DNA of 64,000 bases from Edolisoma coerulescens (taxonomy: Eukaryota; Chordata; Aves; Passeriformes; Campephagidae). The notes beneath the pieces were generated by a model. It ran no database searches. It was given only the letters and a program-made list of their open reading frames with translations, and was not told the origin of the DNA. Location: positions 800,976 to 864,975 of the forward strand of contig VWZW01002564.1 in NCBI GenBank assembly GCA_013397115.1, written 5' to 3'. Below, piece after piece: positions 11,901 to 22,050 of the stretch; the stretch's first letter is position 1; each line of letters begins with the position of its first letter. Position numbers and translations under genes: made by a program.

Positions 11901-14900
11901 GTGAATTGAGCAGTTTCTCTTGTTAGTGCTCATGTAAGTAAATCTGCCAGGTCTGGTGTTCAGTTTGTTTATGGGATGCGAAAATCATTAGAAATGTGTA
12001 AGAACATATTCATGGAATCAGAGAGTGGTTTGGGTTGGAGGGGTCTCAGAAAATGAAAGATTGCAGGGACATGGTTGGCTCTTCACCACTACAAAGAAGC
12101 TCTGACAAGGCAGCTGTTCTCACTGAGGTCAGGTCAGGGCTGGCCCTGGGTGTAATTGTCACACACCCCCAGAACTGTGCTCCTCAGTCTGTGGGGCTGC
12201 AGAGACAAAGAGGGACAAGTGCAGTCACTGCAGAAGATGTTTTCCTTAGAGACAGTAGGAAGTGAATTTTTAGTTGCCTTTCCCATTGCTTCCAAAATGG
12301 GTTTTTTCACTACCAAAAAGTAACAATTAGCCTTGGGTTTTCCACTTGCTTGTCTTTTCCCAGCTCTGAGTGCCTCAGGCTGAGCTCACTGGGAATCAGC
12401 CAGTGGTGGACCTGGTGAAGGAGGAACAGTGTTTGAATGGGAAATGCTTGTTTTACTGACGTGCTCTGAAATTGATAGGAGCTTGTACAGTTTCTTTTGT
12501 CTTAAATAGCACCCAATTCCCAATGTAAGAACTCAGATTCTTAAGTCCCAGTTCTCTGTCTTTAAGACTTGTGCCATCAGTGACTGTATTGCCTGTGATT
12601 TATGCCTTTTAGTGAATGGAAGATCTTCCCTAGCAGAGGGATAAAATCAAGTACCTGGATTTTCCCTTAATTCTTTTTTGTTTCTCTTCTTTCCATTTTT
12701 TAATCTCTCTACTAAACTAGGAGATTTCCTCTGGAAGATATCCCTCAAGATGAAAAGGAAGCTGCAAACTGGCTTCATAAGCTTTACCAGGAAAAGGTAA
12801 ATAGCTTTGCTTTTTTTTCTGTCTTTTGGGACTTGCACAGGGGAGTGTATTAAGGCAGTGAGTAATACACACTCTTGCACTGGATGGAGAGGATATTATG
12901 TGTAATTAGGCAGCCATCCCTCAATGTACTGGAAGGAGCAGGACAGAGGAGCCCCTTGGCAGCAGAGGGCTGGGTAGTGAGGTTTCAGATTGCTGGGAAG
13001 CACAATGGAATTCAGAGATACGGCTGAGCTGTGGAAGAGTAATAGCAATCCACTGTCTTTTTACATTTTTCACCGCTTGGATCTCTGTCATGCATTTCTA
13101 AAAGCTCCATTTTCCCTGTGGGTGTTTTTAGGCACTCGAGAAGAGTGATAACTGTCTGTCAGGGACAGCTGGTCCCGGCTTTCAGCTGCAATTGTTCTTT
13201 GCTTTCATTTTTCTTCCACTGTCACTTTCCTTCTGCCTTTTGGTAATACTTCTGCAGTGGTGTGTGACATGGGACAGACAGTCCCTGGGATCTGCTGCCA
13301 GGGACTGATAGAGCACATGCCCAGAGTGCCTTCAAATGGCTCCGAGCTTTTCCTTGTGTCATTTCTTTTTCTAACCTTAGATGGTTATTTTCTTGACCAC
13401 AGATTTAACAGTTCTGTGAGGAGAGAAGTGTAATTAATATTGTCCAGCCCTAAGTGGTGGATTACTGAACTTGAAAAGTGTACCTTGATTTCTGTGTTGC
13501 TTATCTCTGTGGGAAGACAGCAGAGCACAGAAAGTTTAAGTATCCTGGACTTTCCCCAGCTGTGATGACCTGTGCTGCAGCATTGCCAGGCTTATGCTCA
13601 GTCTCTAGGTAGGCAGCACATTGTTCTGAGTTTCATTTTATTTATTTCAACCTAATTTGTTTGAATACCTGAACTCTGATTCAGTTAAGGTGAGAGAAGT
13701 TATCTTACAAAGAGCAGCAGCTCACCTTCTCCCCCCAGCTCCCCTTAGCAGGTCTATAGAACCAGAGAGTCTTTGAGGTTGAAAAATACTTCTAAGAACA
13801 TCGAATCCAACTGTAAACCCAGCACCACCATCCAGTTCACCACTAAACCATGTCCTCAAGTGCCAAATCCAAATGGTTTTTTGAACACTTCCAGGGATGA
13901 TGACTCCACCAGTTCCCTGGATAGCTTGTCTTACTGCTTTACAACCCTTTCCATGAAAGTTTTTTTTTTCCTAATATCCAATCTAGACCTCCCCTGGTGC
14001 AATGTGACACCATTTCCTCTCATGCCTCCTGCTGTTGGCTGTACTTCTGTTCAACTTCAGTGTGAGATGTTGCCAGGGGGGTATTGCTTATAGACATGGG
14101 TATATATTATACATACTGATCTTACAGTGTTAGCAGTACTTAGTAACTGGAATCCTCTCATTCCATTTATCCCAATGACTTTGTAACTGGAATCCTCTTC
14201 CTGCACAGATGAGGTGTCCTCAAAAGGCTGTTATTGGCAAGCAATGCCTTGTATTTCTCAGCCCTTTATAAGGGACATTAAAGAAAAAGAGGAAATTAAG
14301 AAAAATAAGAAAGCCAGACTTGAGCCATCCGTGGTAATGGCTTGGAAACCTTAAAGGACAATCTTACAGACTGAGGGAAGGTGGTGGGCACCTTGTTCCT
14401 TTAAGTGATGTGTTCCAGGAATGCACCTCTGCAGGCTCAGCTCGGGATGCAGCGGCTCAGCTGGAGTGCTGGGATCAGGGCTGGTGTGATGCTGTCTCTG
14501 CTCTTCAGCTCCTGCCTTGCCCTCCCCTGCTGGCTGTATGTGCAGTGTTTTTCTGCTGTGCTTTGCTGAATCATGCTGATCTTTCTGGAAGTAAAAATGA
14601 GAAGGAAAAGCACCCAGCTAAGAGGGCTGGTAGTGTCTGAACTGGTCTCTGGCCTGAAGCTGCCCTAAATTCGAAAGCAATCAACAGACTGAAGGTATTT
14701 GGTAGGAGAGAGGACGATACGGTTTCAGTTTCTGATGGTGCCAGAACTGCCTTTAAAAGGCTTAAAGGTCACTCAGGTGGTCAACAGAAATGCCCAAATA
14801 AATGACAGCAGATGGAATTGGATGCTGTGCACTCTTGATGAGTTTGTACCACAGATACTGTCCTTGATGTGGTCCTGGAACTGACTGATCTTGGGCTGCT

Positions 14901-15883
14901 CGGTGCAAACATTATGAACCTGTTTTCTTTTCTCTTTCCCCCAGGATGCTTTGCAAGAGATGTATAATCAGGAAGGTGTCTTTCCTGGCAAGCAGTTTAA
15001 ACCTCCTAGGAGACCATGGACCCTCCTAAACTTTCTTTTTTGGGCCACAGTTCTCCTCTCTCCTCTCTTCACATTTGGCTTTGGAGTTTTTGCAAGTGGA
15101 TCACCTCTCCTTATCCTTGCATTCCTGGGACTTGTTGGAGCAGGTAATAAAAGCAGAGAAGATGCTAAGCCCAGTGTGACACATAACAAGATCCTTTACC
15201 TCCAATAAGTTCTGTGTATTAATTAATAAGAATGGGGCTTGCAGGCAAATATTTGGAGCTTGCTCAGTAGTCTCTCTGTTGTACAGCATTTTTATTGTTT
15301 CAAAAGCTTTAATCCAGGCAAATTTGCCTTCATATCTTAAGCAAAAACTGCAGTAGTAGCAGGTGAGTCTTGTAGCCCATTATTATGGTGCCTGCAGGAA
15401 AAAATACTTTTACTGGACAACTTTTTTGTGAATTAAAAAAACCCAAACAAAACCACCAAAAAATACATAAATACCACCAAATCCCCCACCAACAAAAAGC
15501 CCCTAACAATAAAAGAGGGGAAAGTAGGGGGAGGGCATATATGCTTCAGTGTTCATGCTCCATGTCCTGTTGACCAACAGAAGCAGTAATTATATTTTTA
15601 AATCTGGATTGTCCCCATCTTTGAGTGTCACTTGACCTGTAATCCGTGTGCAGCTTCCTACAGTGCACTGTTGGTCACTGCTGACTTGGGGATTGGGTTA
15701 ACTCACGTGGGTTCTGCTTGTGTGTTTACATGTAACTTCCTAGATGCTTGGACTGGTTTTAATGTGCCTCTCATTTCTCTGTTATATTTTAAAGCTTCCT
15801 TTGGAGTTCGTAGACTGATAGGAGTAACTGAAATAGAAAAAGGCTCCAGCTATGGCAACCAGGAATTCAAGAAAAAGGAATAA
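2802..15883 (+). CDS. AGPAT3: AGPAT3, 1-acylglycerol-3-phosphate O-acyltransferase 3, eight coding exons
   Basis: Joined exons: 2802-2979, 7327-7496, 7688-7849, 9301-9454, 9906-10008, 12721-12796, 14945-15143, 15795-15883. They total 1131 nt, or 376 codons plus stop, the same length as the human protein as I know it. The family transfers an acyl group from acyl-CoA to lysophosphatidic acid, giving phosphatidic acid, and also acylates other lysophospholipids. AGPAT3 acts in ER/Golgi membranes and is linked to DHA-containing phospholipids. Visible in the translation: an N-terminal hydrophobic stretch (about residues 11-38); the catalytic block NHNFEID with H96 and D101 (HX4D); a hydrophobic stretch around 127-143; the EGTR substrate motif at 176-179; LPRTKG at 205-210; and two C-terminal membrane segments (about 307-350). 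The last four residues, KKKE, fit a KKXX ER-retrieval signal. The start has A at -3 and G at +4 and is preceded by an in-frame TGA at 2790. No frameshift or missing catalytic residue is seen. Identity is by recognition of near-human sequence; the location and lipid preference are family knowledge. Confidence 0.97.
2980..7326 (+). other. AGPAT3 intron after first coding exon
   Basis: A 4.3 kb intron bounded by GTGAGT and CTAG. I see no recognised repeat or coding exon. A few short poly-A/T runs are present. Confidence 0.85.
7327..7496 (+). CDS. AGPAT3: AGPAT3 coding exon 2 (HX4D catalytic block)
   Basis: The acceptor is CTAG at 7323-7326 and the donor GTACGT at 7497. The first two bases complete a Gln codon split from the previous exon. 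It encodes residues 60-116, including NHNFEID, whose His96 and Asp101 are the acyltransferase catalytic pair by family knowledge. The exon ends in phase 0. Confidence 0.96.
7688..7849 (+). CDS. AGPAT3: AGPAT3 coding exon 3
   Basis: The acceptor CCAAG ends at 7687 and the donor GTAAGT starts at 7850. It has 54 codons in phase 0, beginning SSKVLAK and ending DYPEYMW, and carries the second hydrophobic stretch. The preceding intron is only 191 nt, by far the shortest in this gene here. Confidence 0.96.
7850..9300 (+). other. AGPAT3 intron, AT-rich
   Basis: A 1.45 kb intron with a markedly AT-rich central part (about 8,380-9,010). No repeat family or coding signal is recognised. Confidence 0.85.
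9301..9454 (+). CDS. AGPAT3: AGPAT3 coding exon 4 (EGTR motif)
   Basis: The acceptor CTTGCACAG ends at 9300 and the donor is at 9455. The exon starts in phase 0 with FLLYCEGTRF; EGTR is the glycerol-3-phosphate/lysophosphatidate-binding motif of the family. LPRTKG follows. It ends one base into a Val codon. Confidence 0.96.
9581..9636 (+). repeat. Short tandem direct repeat, 25-nt unit
   Basis: A 25-nt unit starting AATTTGTAAATTGCCACAG occurs at 9581-9605 and again at 9612-9636 with no mismatch. A six-nt spacer separates the copies. Confidence 0.85.
9875..9898 (+). repeat. Poly-T homopolymer (24 T)
   Basis: Twenty-four consecutive T lie eight bases upstream of AGPAT3 coding exon 5, serving as its polypyrimidine tract. 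Confidence 0.9.
9906..10008 (+). CDS. AGPAT3: AGPAT3 coding exon 5
   Basis: The acceptor GCAACAG ends at 9905 and is preceded by a run of 24 T. The donor AG|GTGAGC is at 10009. It encodes the segment from AVYDVTLNFRG to ADMCV and ends two bases into an Arg codon completed by the next exon. Confidence 0.95.
10583..10743 (+). repeat. Tandem duplication of about 80 nt with an N at the junction
   Basis: Two copies (10,583-10,660 and 10,662-10,743) each run from TTTAA and a poly-A tract through AAGCTTTT, a C-rich block and TTTGGGGTCTGTGCATTGC. The N at 10,661 sits exactly between them. Copy 2 has a longer A run. Confidence 0.9.
12012..12056 (-). mobile_element. CR1 LINE terminal remnant
   Basis: The stretch GGAATCAGAGAGTGGTTTGG followed by GTTGGAGGGGTCTCA resembles the reverse complement of the CR1 3' terminus. 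The fragment is only about 45 nt, so the call is tentative. Confidence 0.5.
12721..12796 (+). CDS. AGPAT3: AGPAT3 coding exon 6
   Basis: The acceptor ACTAG ends at 12720 and the donor GTAAAT starts at 12797. One base completes the split Arg codon, followed by 25 codons reading RFPLEDIP to LYQEK. Phase is exact on both sides. Confidence 0.95.
12797..14944 (+). other. AGPAT3 intron with CR1 fragment
   Basis: A 2.1 kb intron containing the antisense CR1 fragment at about 13,757-14,040. Two near-identical phrases (TAACTGGAATCCTCT, near 14,146 and 14,183) form a small local repeat. No other element is seen. Confidence 0.8.
13757..14040 (-). mobile_element. CR1 LINE 3' fragment, antisense
   Basis: Reading the + strand gives the reverse-complement CR1 order: AACCAGAGAGTCTTTGAGG, CATCGAATCCAACTG, CCAGGGATGATGACTCCACC, then a block of the AATATCCAATCTAGACCTC type. 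The element is 5'-truncated. Confidence 0.85.
14945..15143 (+). CDS. AGPAT3: AGPAT3 coding exon 7 (C-terminal membrane segments)
   Basis: The acceptor CCCCCAG ends at 14944 and the donor GTAATA starts at 15144. It starts DALQEMYNQ, then gives a basic PPRRPW stretch and two hydrophobic segments that fit the C-terminal transmembrane hairpin. It ends one base into an Ala codon. Confidence 0.95.
15144..15794 (+). other. AGPAT3 last intron
   Basis: A 651-nt intron. It contains an A/C-rich low-complexity stretch (about 15,436-15,510) and no recognised element. Confidence 0.85.
15436..15510 (+). repeat. A/C-rich low-complexity tract
   Basis: Nearly pure A and C with repeated CCAAA-like units. Strand-asymmetric composition only; no function inferred. 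Confidence 0.7.
15795..15883 (+). CDS. AGPAT3: AGPAT3 terminal coding exon, stop TAA
   Basis: The acceptor TTTTAAAG ends at 15794. Two bases complete Ala, then SFGVRRLIG to EFKKKE and TAA at 15881-15883. The final KKKE has Lys at -3 and -4 and so fits the dilysine ER-retrieval rule. Confidence 0.96.
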
Positions 15884-16000
15884 CTGACGGCTGCAGTTCA
15901 GCACATGTAACCAGACTATGGTATCCGATTAACTTCAGTTAAAAAACAACAAACACTTAGAAACTATCTTTTTCTTAATAACTGATGACTAATATTAATG

Positions 16001-16006
16001 AATAAA
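16001..16006 (+). terminator. AGPAT3: Proximal candidate poly(A) signal AATAAA
   Basis: A perfect AATAAA lies 118 nt after the AGPAT3 stop codon. No strong GU-rich element is obvious just downstream, so use is uncertain. Confidence 0.35.
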
Positions 16007-17186
16007 ACTTGAGCCAAGAATGAAGAAGTTGGAGGCATCGGCTGAAGAGAATGCACCAACCTTCTGCCTGTTCAAGGATTACTGTAGTCAAGCAGTGGGA
16101 GAAAATCTGGGGTGGGGTGGAAGAAGAAACTAATTTTTCTTGCTTTGTTGGGGGCCTTGGGGTGGGGGAGAAAAGAGGGCATTGGCCATGGCCATGTGTA
16201 TCTTCAGATGACTGAAAACACTGGTTTCTGTCAAGAGCACTACATTCACTTTTACAAGGAGCCATTGAATGTTTCCTCTTGCTAAAGCCAATGTAACGTT
16301 TATTGATTTCCAACTTCTCTTACTAATGAGCCAGGAAAAAACACCCTCCTTAAATTAACTGACAGGTGTTCATTGGGTTAGAGTCTTTTTGGCTGTGTTG
16401 TCCTGGCTACAGATGAAATCCTGTTTGTATGTTACACTGACACTTTTTGTTTTCAGGCAACATCTTAAGACTTTTGTAATGCAGGAGAACGGATAGTGGA
16501 GTTTGGAAGCAGTGTGTTACCCATCAGCACATCCCATAGAACAGATCCAGTAGTATAAAATTCTCATCCTATCTCCTGCTAACTGCTCAAGGCTGTTTAA
16601 TTTCAAAATACTACTTCAGTCTTGAGTGCTGTTTGCCCTGTTTCACATCAAACACGTGATCATTTTGAATCTGTTTTGGCTTGTTTGGGTTTTTTTGAAT
16701 TAGTGGTTGACCGTGGGATTTAGACTTGTGCAAAGAAGGAAATTTTTTCAATTATCCTTTTATTTCTGTTTGCATCTCTCATTACCAAAGTCCAGTTCAG
16801 CCAGCCTCTCTCAGTAAACTGGGAGGCAGCACTAGAAATCAGCACAATAATTTTCAAAATGTCTTCTTTTGCAAGAAATGTGAAAAGGAGAGGTCTGTAG
16901 CAGTCAGATTTTGAATGCTGGCATCTCTTGAACTTCTAATGAGAGTTTCAGCATTGATTCAGATGGGGCCAGGAATTTACCCTGTGTGTGTCAGGATAGG
17001 GTGTGTTTGGTTATGCTTTAGATGTTCATGTGAAGTTTTTTGCAAGGTGAGCTGTGCTGTTAAGCATTAGAAAGAGTATAAGGTCTCTTCAGGGATTTTA
17101 AGTATCTTTAGTTTTGCTTGTTGACATTTTGGTCTTTTTCACTGAAAATTAGAGCTTGGAATCATGTCTGTACCTGCCTCTCTTTC

Positions 17187-17242
17187 CTTTTTTTTTTTTT
17201 TTCTTTTTTCCTTTTTTTTTTTCTTTCCTTTTTTTTTTTTTA
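17187..17242 (+). repeat. Pyrimidine-only tract (T with occasional C)
   Basis: Several T runs of 10 or more are separated by single or double C, giving an uninterrupted pyrimidine stretch of about 55 nt in the presumed AGPAT3 3' UTR. Confidence 0.85.
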
Positions 17243-18649
17243 CAAACGCACATTCAGAGATTTCTGTAGGTTGCTGCTGTATGCATAGCTGGAGAATTAT
17301 TTGCAAACAGATGGTAACTATACCTGTATGTTCAAGTCTGAAGGTCACAATCTGCATTTGGCTGCTCTCAGAAGTGGGTGAAATGAGTTGCAGATCTACA
17401 GCTGAGAGCAGAAGCTGACCCTCAGGGTCTGTATCTTTAACCCAGCTGCCACTAGAATATTTATCTCACTTTTGTAAAGAGCAGATTTTATCAAAGCACT
17501 GGTTGTTGTTTTCATCTTTGCTCCAGTAACCAAGATAAGAGAGTAATAATTTACCTTCTTTCTGTATTTACTCTTAACTGCTGGAATGTAACCTCTTCTC
17601 CCACAGGTTTTTCTGTTTTCAAACACTGGAAGAGCAATTTTGTAACTTAGAAAAATATTTTACTTGGGGTCATTAATCACTTGTTCTGTCATGCACTTGA
17701 TTTTTATTTGTGGTCTTTTCAACAAGAGCATTTGAAGGATGACCTGCGTTGTCTGTCTCCTGTTAGACTCCACCTCACTGAGTCCTTGTACCCAGACCCC
17801 CAACGTTAGTGTGTCATCTTTGTCCCTTCAATAAATCTTCCCTAAGAGAGGGGGTGCAGATCTGTTGCAAATGTTAGTGGAATTTGGAATATGCTTTGGG
17901 AACTGAGGAGAGCAGAGCCCAGCCATAGCTGTGTTTTCCTTGCTGGATGTTTTTGTACTTTGTCTTCAAATACAGTCAGACATCCAAATGCTGATAAAGT
18001 TAACTCTGGCTTTTCCCTGTTTTTAACCGACTGAGAACAGTGGGGGTTTCTTTCTTTCTTTTTGATTTTTTTTTTCATAAGTAATTCAGTAATGGATATA
18101 ATTCTTGCTTCCTAGAAAGATGTTACAAATGCTGTATACTTGCTTCCTGAAGATGATACTGAGTATGTATAAATTGTACTGGCTTAGCAGAAGAGGCTTG
18201 CAAAGCAGGCTGACCATTGACTATGTTTTATACTTAAATTTTGAGCAGTATATTAATGGGCATGACAAGAATTTCACAAAATAAATCCCTTCTTAATGCT
18301 GAGAAGAGGGGAGCTGCTTAGAGGAGAAAGGAATTAATAGCCTTTCTCTTTACAGGATCCTTTTCTCCTCTTAGTGCATGTAACTCCCTATTCAGGATCA
18401 TGGGATTAGTGCATGTACATCAAGGGGAGAATAATCAACGTTTCATATTTTCTTATCATAACTTATTGGTCATGCTTTCTTTTTGAAAATATAATAAATA
18501 CATCATCAGATACTTAAATTTTGCTCTTCTAAACAGACATATCAGTAACCACTTGAAAAACTGAAACCTACAGCAGTGCACAAAACAGTACAAAACCAAC
18601 ACGAATCTCTTCATTTTGAATTTTATCTCCTCAAATAGGGGTTTTTATA

Positions 18650-18672
18650 CACGCGCGCGCACACGTACACAG
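18650..18672 (+). repeat. Alternating purine-pyrimidine microsatellite
   Basis: ACACGCGCGCGCACACGTACAC is an alternating CA/CG run, a sequence type able to adopt left-handed DNA. It is short and probably a decayed CA repeat. Confidence 0.75.
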
Positions 18673-21479
18673 AGTATGTATAAATTAAAATGACTGGAAA
18701 TAGCTGAAGTTAATGTCACTAATGAAGATTAGCAGGTGGATTGGATTGGAAAAGTGAAACATAGATTTTATATCTTATTTTCTTCTGGTTTAATAGAACA
18801 TAGCTTGTATATTTGACTACCAGGCCCTTTAAGAGCAATAATAAACAAAAATATATCATGTTTTTCGTCTTTTGCTTTTCAACTGTGCTAGGTTTAATAA
18901 ACTTACAGCTATGGGTGTGTTTTTTCTCTCCACCTTTCAGAATTCTCATTTATTGCTTAGTTGTTTGGAGCAAATACAGAGTTTTCCAGTATGGACTTGC
19001 AAACTGACTGCCATGGAGTTCAGCACTGACTCCGAAGAGGAATGGGTCTCAGACTGACACAGACAGAGGATAGATGTATGCTCTTGGCCTTGGCAGCACT
19101 TGTCATTGTCATGAACAGCAATGATGCTGCTCTCCAAGTGGGACTTGCAGTTCCACAGTAGCATCACGTTGACCTACGTCTGAGAACCTGGTGAGAGAGC
19201 TCAGGGACTGCTGGCCACGTGGCATCTCTCAGTTAGGAAGGCACAAAGAGCTGATGCTGAAGAAGGATGTGGTATCCAGAGGCCTTGGCTCGGTAGGATT
19301 ACAGTTCTCTCTTGCTCGTTGTGGGCTGAATGTGCTCTTGCAATTGACTTTGCGTCGCTGAGCAAAATGTCTGTCTCCGGCACTAAGAGCACGGGCAACG
19401 TTCCTTTGTTCTGCTTTAACTTATCTCGAAGGGCTCTACACTTAATTGCTGACCAATGAATCTGACTGCTGCCTGTGTCCTAATTGCCTGGTATTCACAG
19501 GAAAAGTGAGTGTGTCTGCTCACTTCCACGTGGTACCACTTGTCTCCATCACCGCTGTCTGTATATTTGCTCACCTGTATCTTCTGCGGATGGTTCGGTT
19601 ACAACCTCTTAGGAGGATCTCAGAGCTTTCCAGTTCAACCAGTCCTACAGCAATTGTCTCACCTGGCTGGGGTTTTGTCTTCCTGAATTTTGGCGCTGGT
19701 TGACAGCTCTGGGTCTGAAGTGACACGATGGTGTTTGTGTTACGTGATAATGCAACTTTGCTGCCTCAAAGCAAAACTTTTATCAGGGAAGAGAAGCCCT
19801 TCCCAGGCCTGCTCACACAGGCCATCCCTACCTGGCAACAGGTCCCTCTGGCACTGGTGAGAGGGAGTTGGGACAAGGTTTTTTACTAGGAGTTGGAATA
19901 ATGAGAAAGCAAAGGAGTCACTGCACATCAGATATTTGCTGAAAGTACTGTTTCTGTCTTGGGACTACCCCAAAACCTGGTTGTGCTTCATGTACATTTT
20001 GAAGAAATGTGGGGTTGGAGGCTTTTAATAATGCTGACTTCATGCTTCACAAAGTGTGTCAGATTGAAGACAGACAGTCTGATGGTTTTTGGCATCTTGG
20101 AGCAGTATGTGCTAAGAAGTCTAAAGCCAAGTTCGGGCAGACCTCGCCCAAGTGTTTCATGCAGATGCTGGAGGCCAACACAGATCAAAGTGACGAATCC
20201 ATTCCTTGACCTCCTTTGAAGATGGGATACAGCAGGAAAGCTCACAGCATCTCCTGGATGCTTTGTGCCTGCACAAAGCAGCTCCTCCCTGTGATGGGAA
20301 TGCTGAATTTGTACTCCCAGCCAGTATGTTCCAGCTGCTTGTTCCTGTATTCCTGAACCTTCTGATCATAACAGGTGGCTCCAGAGCTGCTGGTGCTGAG
20401 TGAAGCTGGTATTTGAAGCAGGTGACAGCTGTGCCGGGAGCTTTGAGGGAGAAGGAGCAACGCAAGGTGCATCGCTGGAAGGAGCAGGAACACCGACAGG
20501 TCCAGCCAAATTCTTGCTCTGAGAAAACTGAGTGATGACCAGGAGCTTTGCAAAGCAGAGACAAGTATGTGAGAGGCAAGCTCTGACTCTAATGTGGATG
20601 TGAGACCTCCCTGTGACAACGTACAAAATAACCCTTGCCATGTTCACATGCTTTGGGTCAGAATTCCTCCCAAGGGCTCGTTACAGATGCGGACTCTCGT
20701 TCTGCCCTGTTTAAGGCTGGTTTATCTGATTGTCTCTGCAGCAAGATGCTTGCAGGCTGTTGGTTGTGTGTTATTTACCTGCTGTGGTTTGGAGTGAGAA
20801 CATTCTGGAAGTCAGCTTTACAGGGTCTGTGCCATGTGTGTTAGCCACCAGAAAATGTCATGAAAATATTTCATACTTCAGAATTGGGAGGACGTGGGAT
20901 TGGCATTTAAGACCAAGATGTTGTGTTTCTCTGATCCTTGCCCTCTCTAGGCTTTTAGAAAGCTGCCTGTATTTCTTAAAATGTTATATCTGTAGTTACT
21001 GGCCACTCTTCAGTTTTTGAAACTGTAAAAAAAGATTATTTGTGCACTTTCACTGTTGAGAATACTTGAGTGCAGATAGTCTATTTCCAAAAACCACTAG
21101 CAGAAGCAGCGTTTTATCTTTTCAGGAGAAAAATGTATTTTAAAATTAGACACTTAAGCAGAAACGAGAATATAATAGTACTTTTAAAATTTAAACTAGA
21201 AGTATTCCTTAGTGTGGGGGCTACCACTACCAATTCTACACAACTTCTATTTCTTTTTTATTTTGGCCAGGTTGCATTCTTAAGGAAAACACACCGATTT
21301 ACTAATTACTAAAATACAACTTGCGAAGGAGGGAGAGTAGGTAGCAGAGCCTAATCAGGAATTCAATTTCCCTCCCCAGGGCATGAGCGGGTTCTGTGTA
21401 CCTCCTTTATTACGTGCATGTGCATCTGTGCAGAGAGCCAAGCTGTGTCCCTTCGTGTCCCTTCGCTTCAGCTGTGTCC

Positions 21480-21556
21480 GAGCTGTCCCTTGTGACATCT
21501 GAATGCTGAACTCGCCCGAACGCCCGGCGCCCGCTGCCGGCCGGCGCCTCGCTCAC
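21480..21556. other. Isolated CpG-dense patch
   Basis: About ten CpG dinucleotides lie within about 60 bases (GCCCGGCGCCCGCTGCCGGC region) in otherwise AT-rich DNA. It includes self-complementary GGCGCC and GCCGGCCGGC. It is too short for a classical CpG island. Confidence 0.65.
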
Positions 21557-21745
21557 TCCTCAGATCACCAGCAAGTACTGTAGCTTTAATCAAAACCTTC
21601 TCTCCGAGGAAACTCGCCCTCCTTAAGCTGATTGATGTGTTGCAAACCTGTTATTCGGAGGGAAGTGGAAGTCACCAGATGACCATTATTAGCCAAATCT
21701 AACGAGTAATAAAACTGTATACAGGGTATGCATTTACTGTGCACG

Positions 21746-21753
21746 TGTATATA
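21746..21753 (+). promoter_or_regulatory. Candidate Pumilio response element
   Basis: TGTATATA matches the UGUANAUA consensus bound by PUM1/PUM2. It sits in an AU-rich stretch within the presumed distal 3' UTR. The match is only 8 nt, so chance occurrence is quite possible. Confidence 0.3.
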
Positions 21754-22029
21754 TTTTTGTACATTTTTATGGTTATTTCCTACACTTGATTTTATGACAT
21801 TCAGGAGAGGTGTGTCTGGATCTGGTGAAAAACAAGAAGCTATTAAGAAAACCCAACCCTGTCACCTACTGTAGTTTTTACTGAGAACTGTGCCCAAACA
21901 AATACGCAGATTTACAGTGCTATGCAAATATTACTTTGTAAGTTGTCTCTTAAATTTTGCTTAAGTAGTTTACGCTGTTTTTACTGGGCTTTCAGAAAAA
22001 AAGATGAACGCAAAAGCCTCATCTTGTAA

Positions 22030-22035
22030 AATAAA
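22030..22035 (+). terminator. AGPAT3: Distal candidate poly(A) signal AATAAA
   Basis: AATAAA within TGTAAAATAAAATAGC is followed by a G/T-rich stretch (TTTGGCTGTGTG) about 10 nt later, a good downstream element. It follows an AU-rich segment that looks like 3' UTR. Confidence 0.45.
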
Positions 22036-22050
22036 ATAGCTTTGGCTGTG

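Larger units (their letters stand above)
10009..12720 (+). other. AGPAT3 intron with tandem duplication
   Basis: A 2.7 kb intron. It contains the about 80-nt tandem duplication at 10,583-10,743 and a very short CR1 remnant near 12,010. The rest shows nothing recognisable. Confidence 0.8.
15884..22050 (+). other. AGPAT3: Probable long AGPAT3 3' untranslated region
   Basis: About 6.2 kb follows the stop without any splice-consistent coding sequence. Candidate AATAAA hexamers are at 16001, 17830, 18280, 18493 and 22030. The last 350 bases before 22030 are AU-rich, with a Pumilio-type TGTATATA at 21746-21753, typical of a distal 3' UTR. The true end cannot be set without RNA reads; a short UTR ending just after 16001 is also possible. 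No repeat of recognised family was seen in this stretch. Confidence 0.5.

Noticed and set aside
15975..16313. 112-codon antisense frame in the AGPAT3 3' UTR
   Set aside because: Low-complexity, unrecognised, and no promoter or splice context.
19740..20844. Cluster of overlapping frames of 60-140 codons on both strands
   Set aside because: No family resemblance, no splice structure and inside the presumed AGPAT3 3' UTR.
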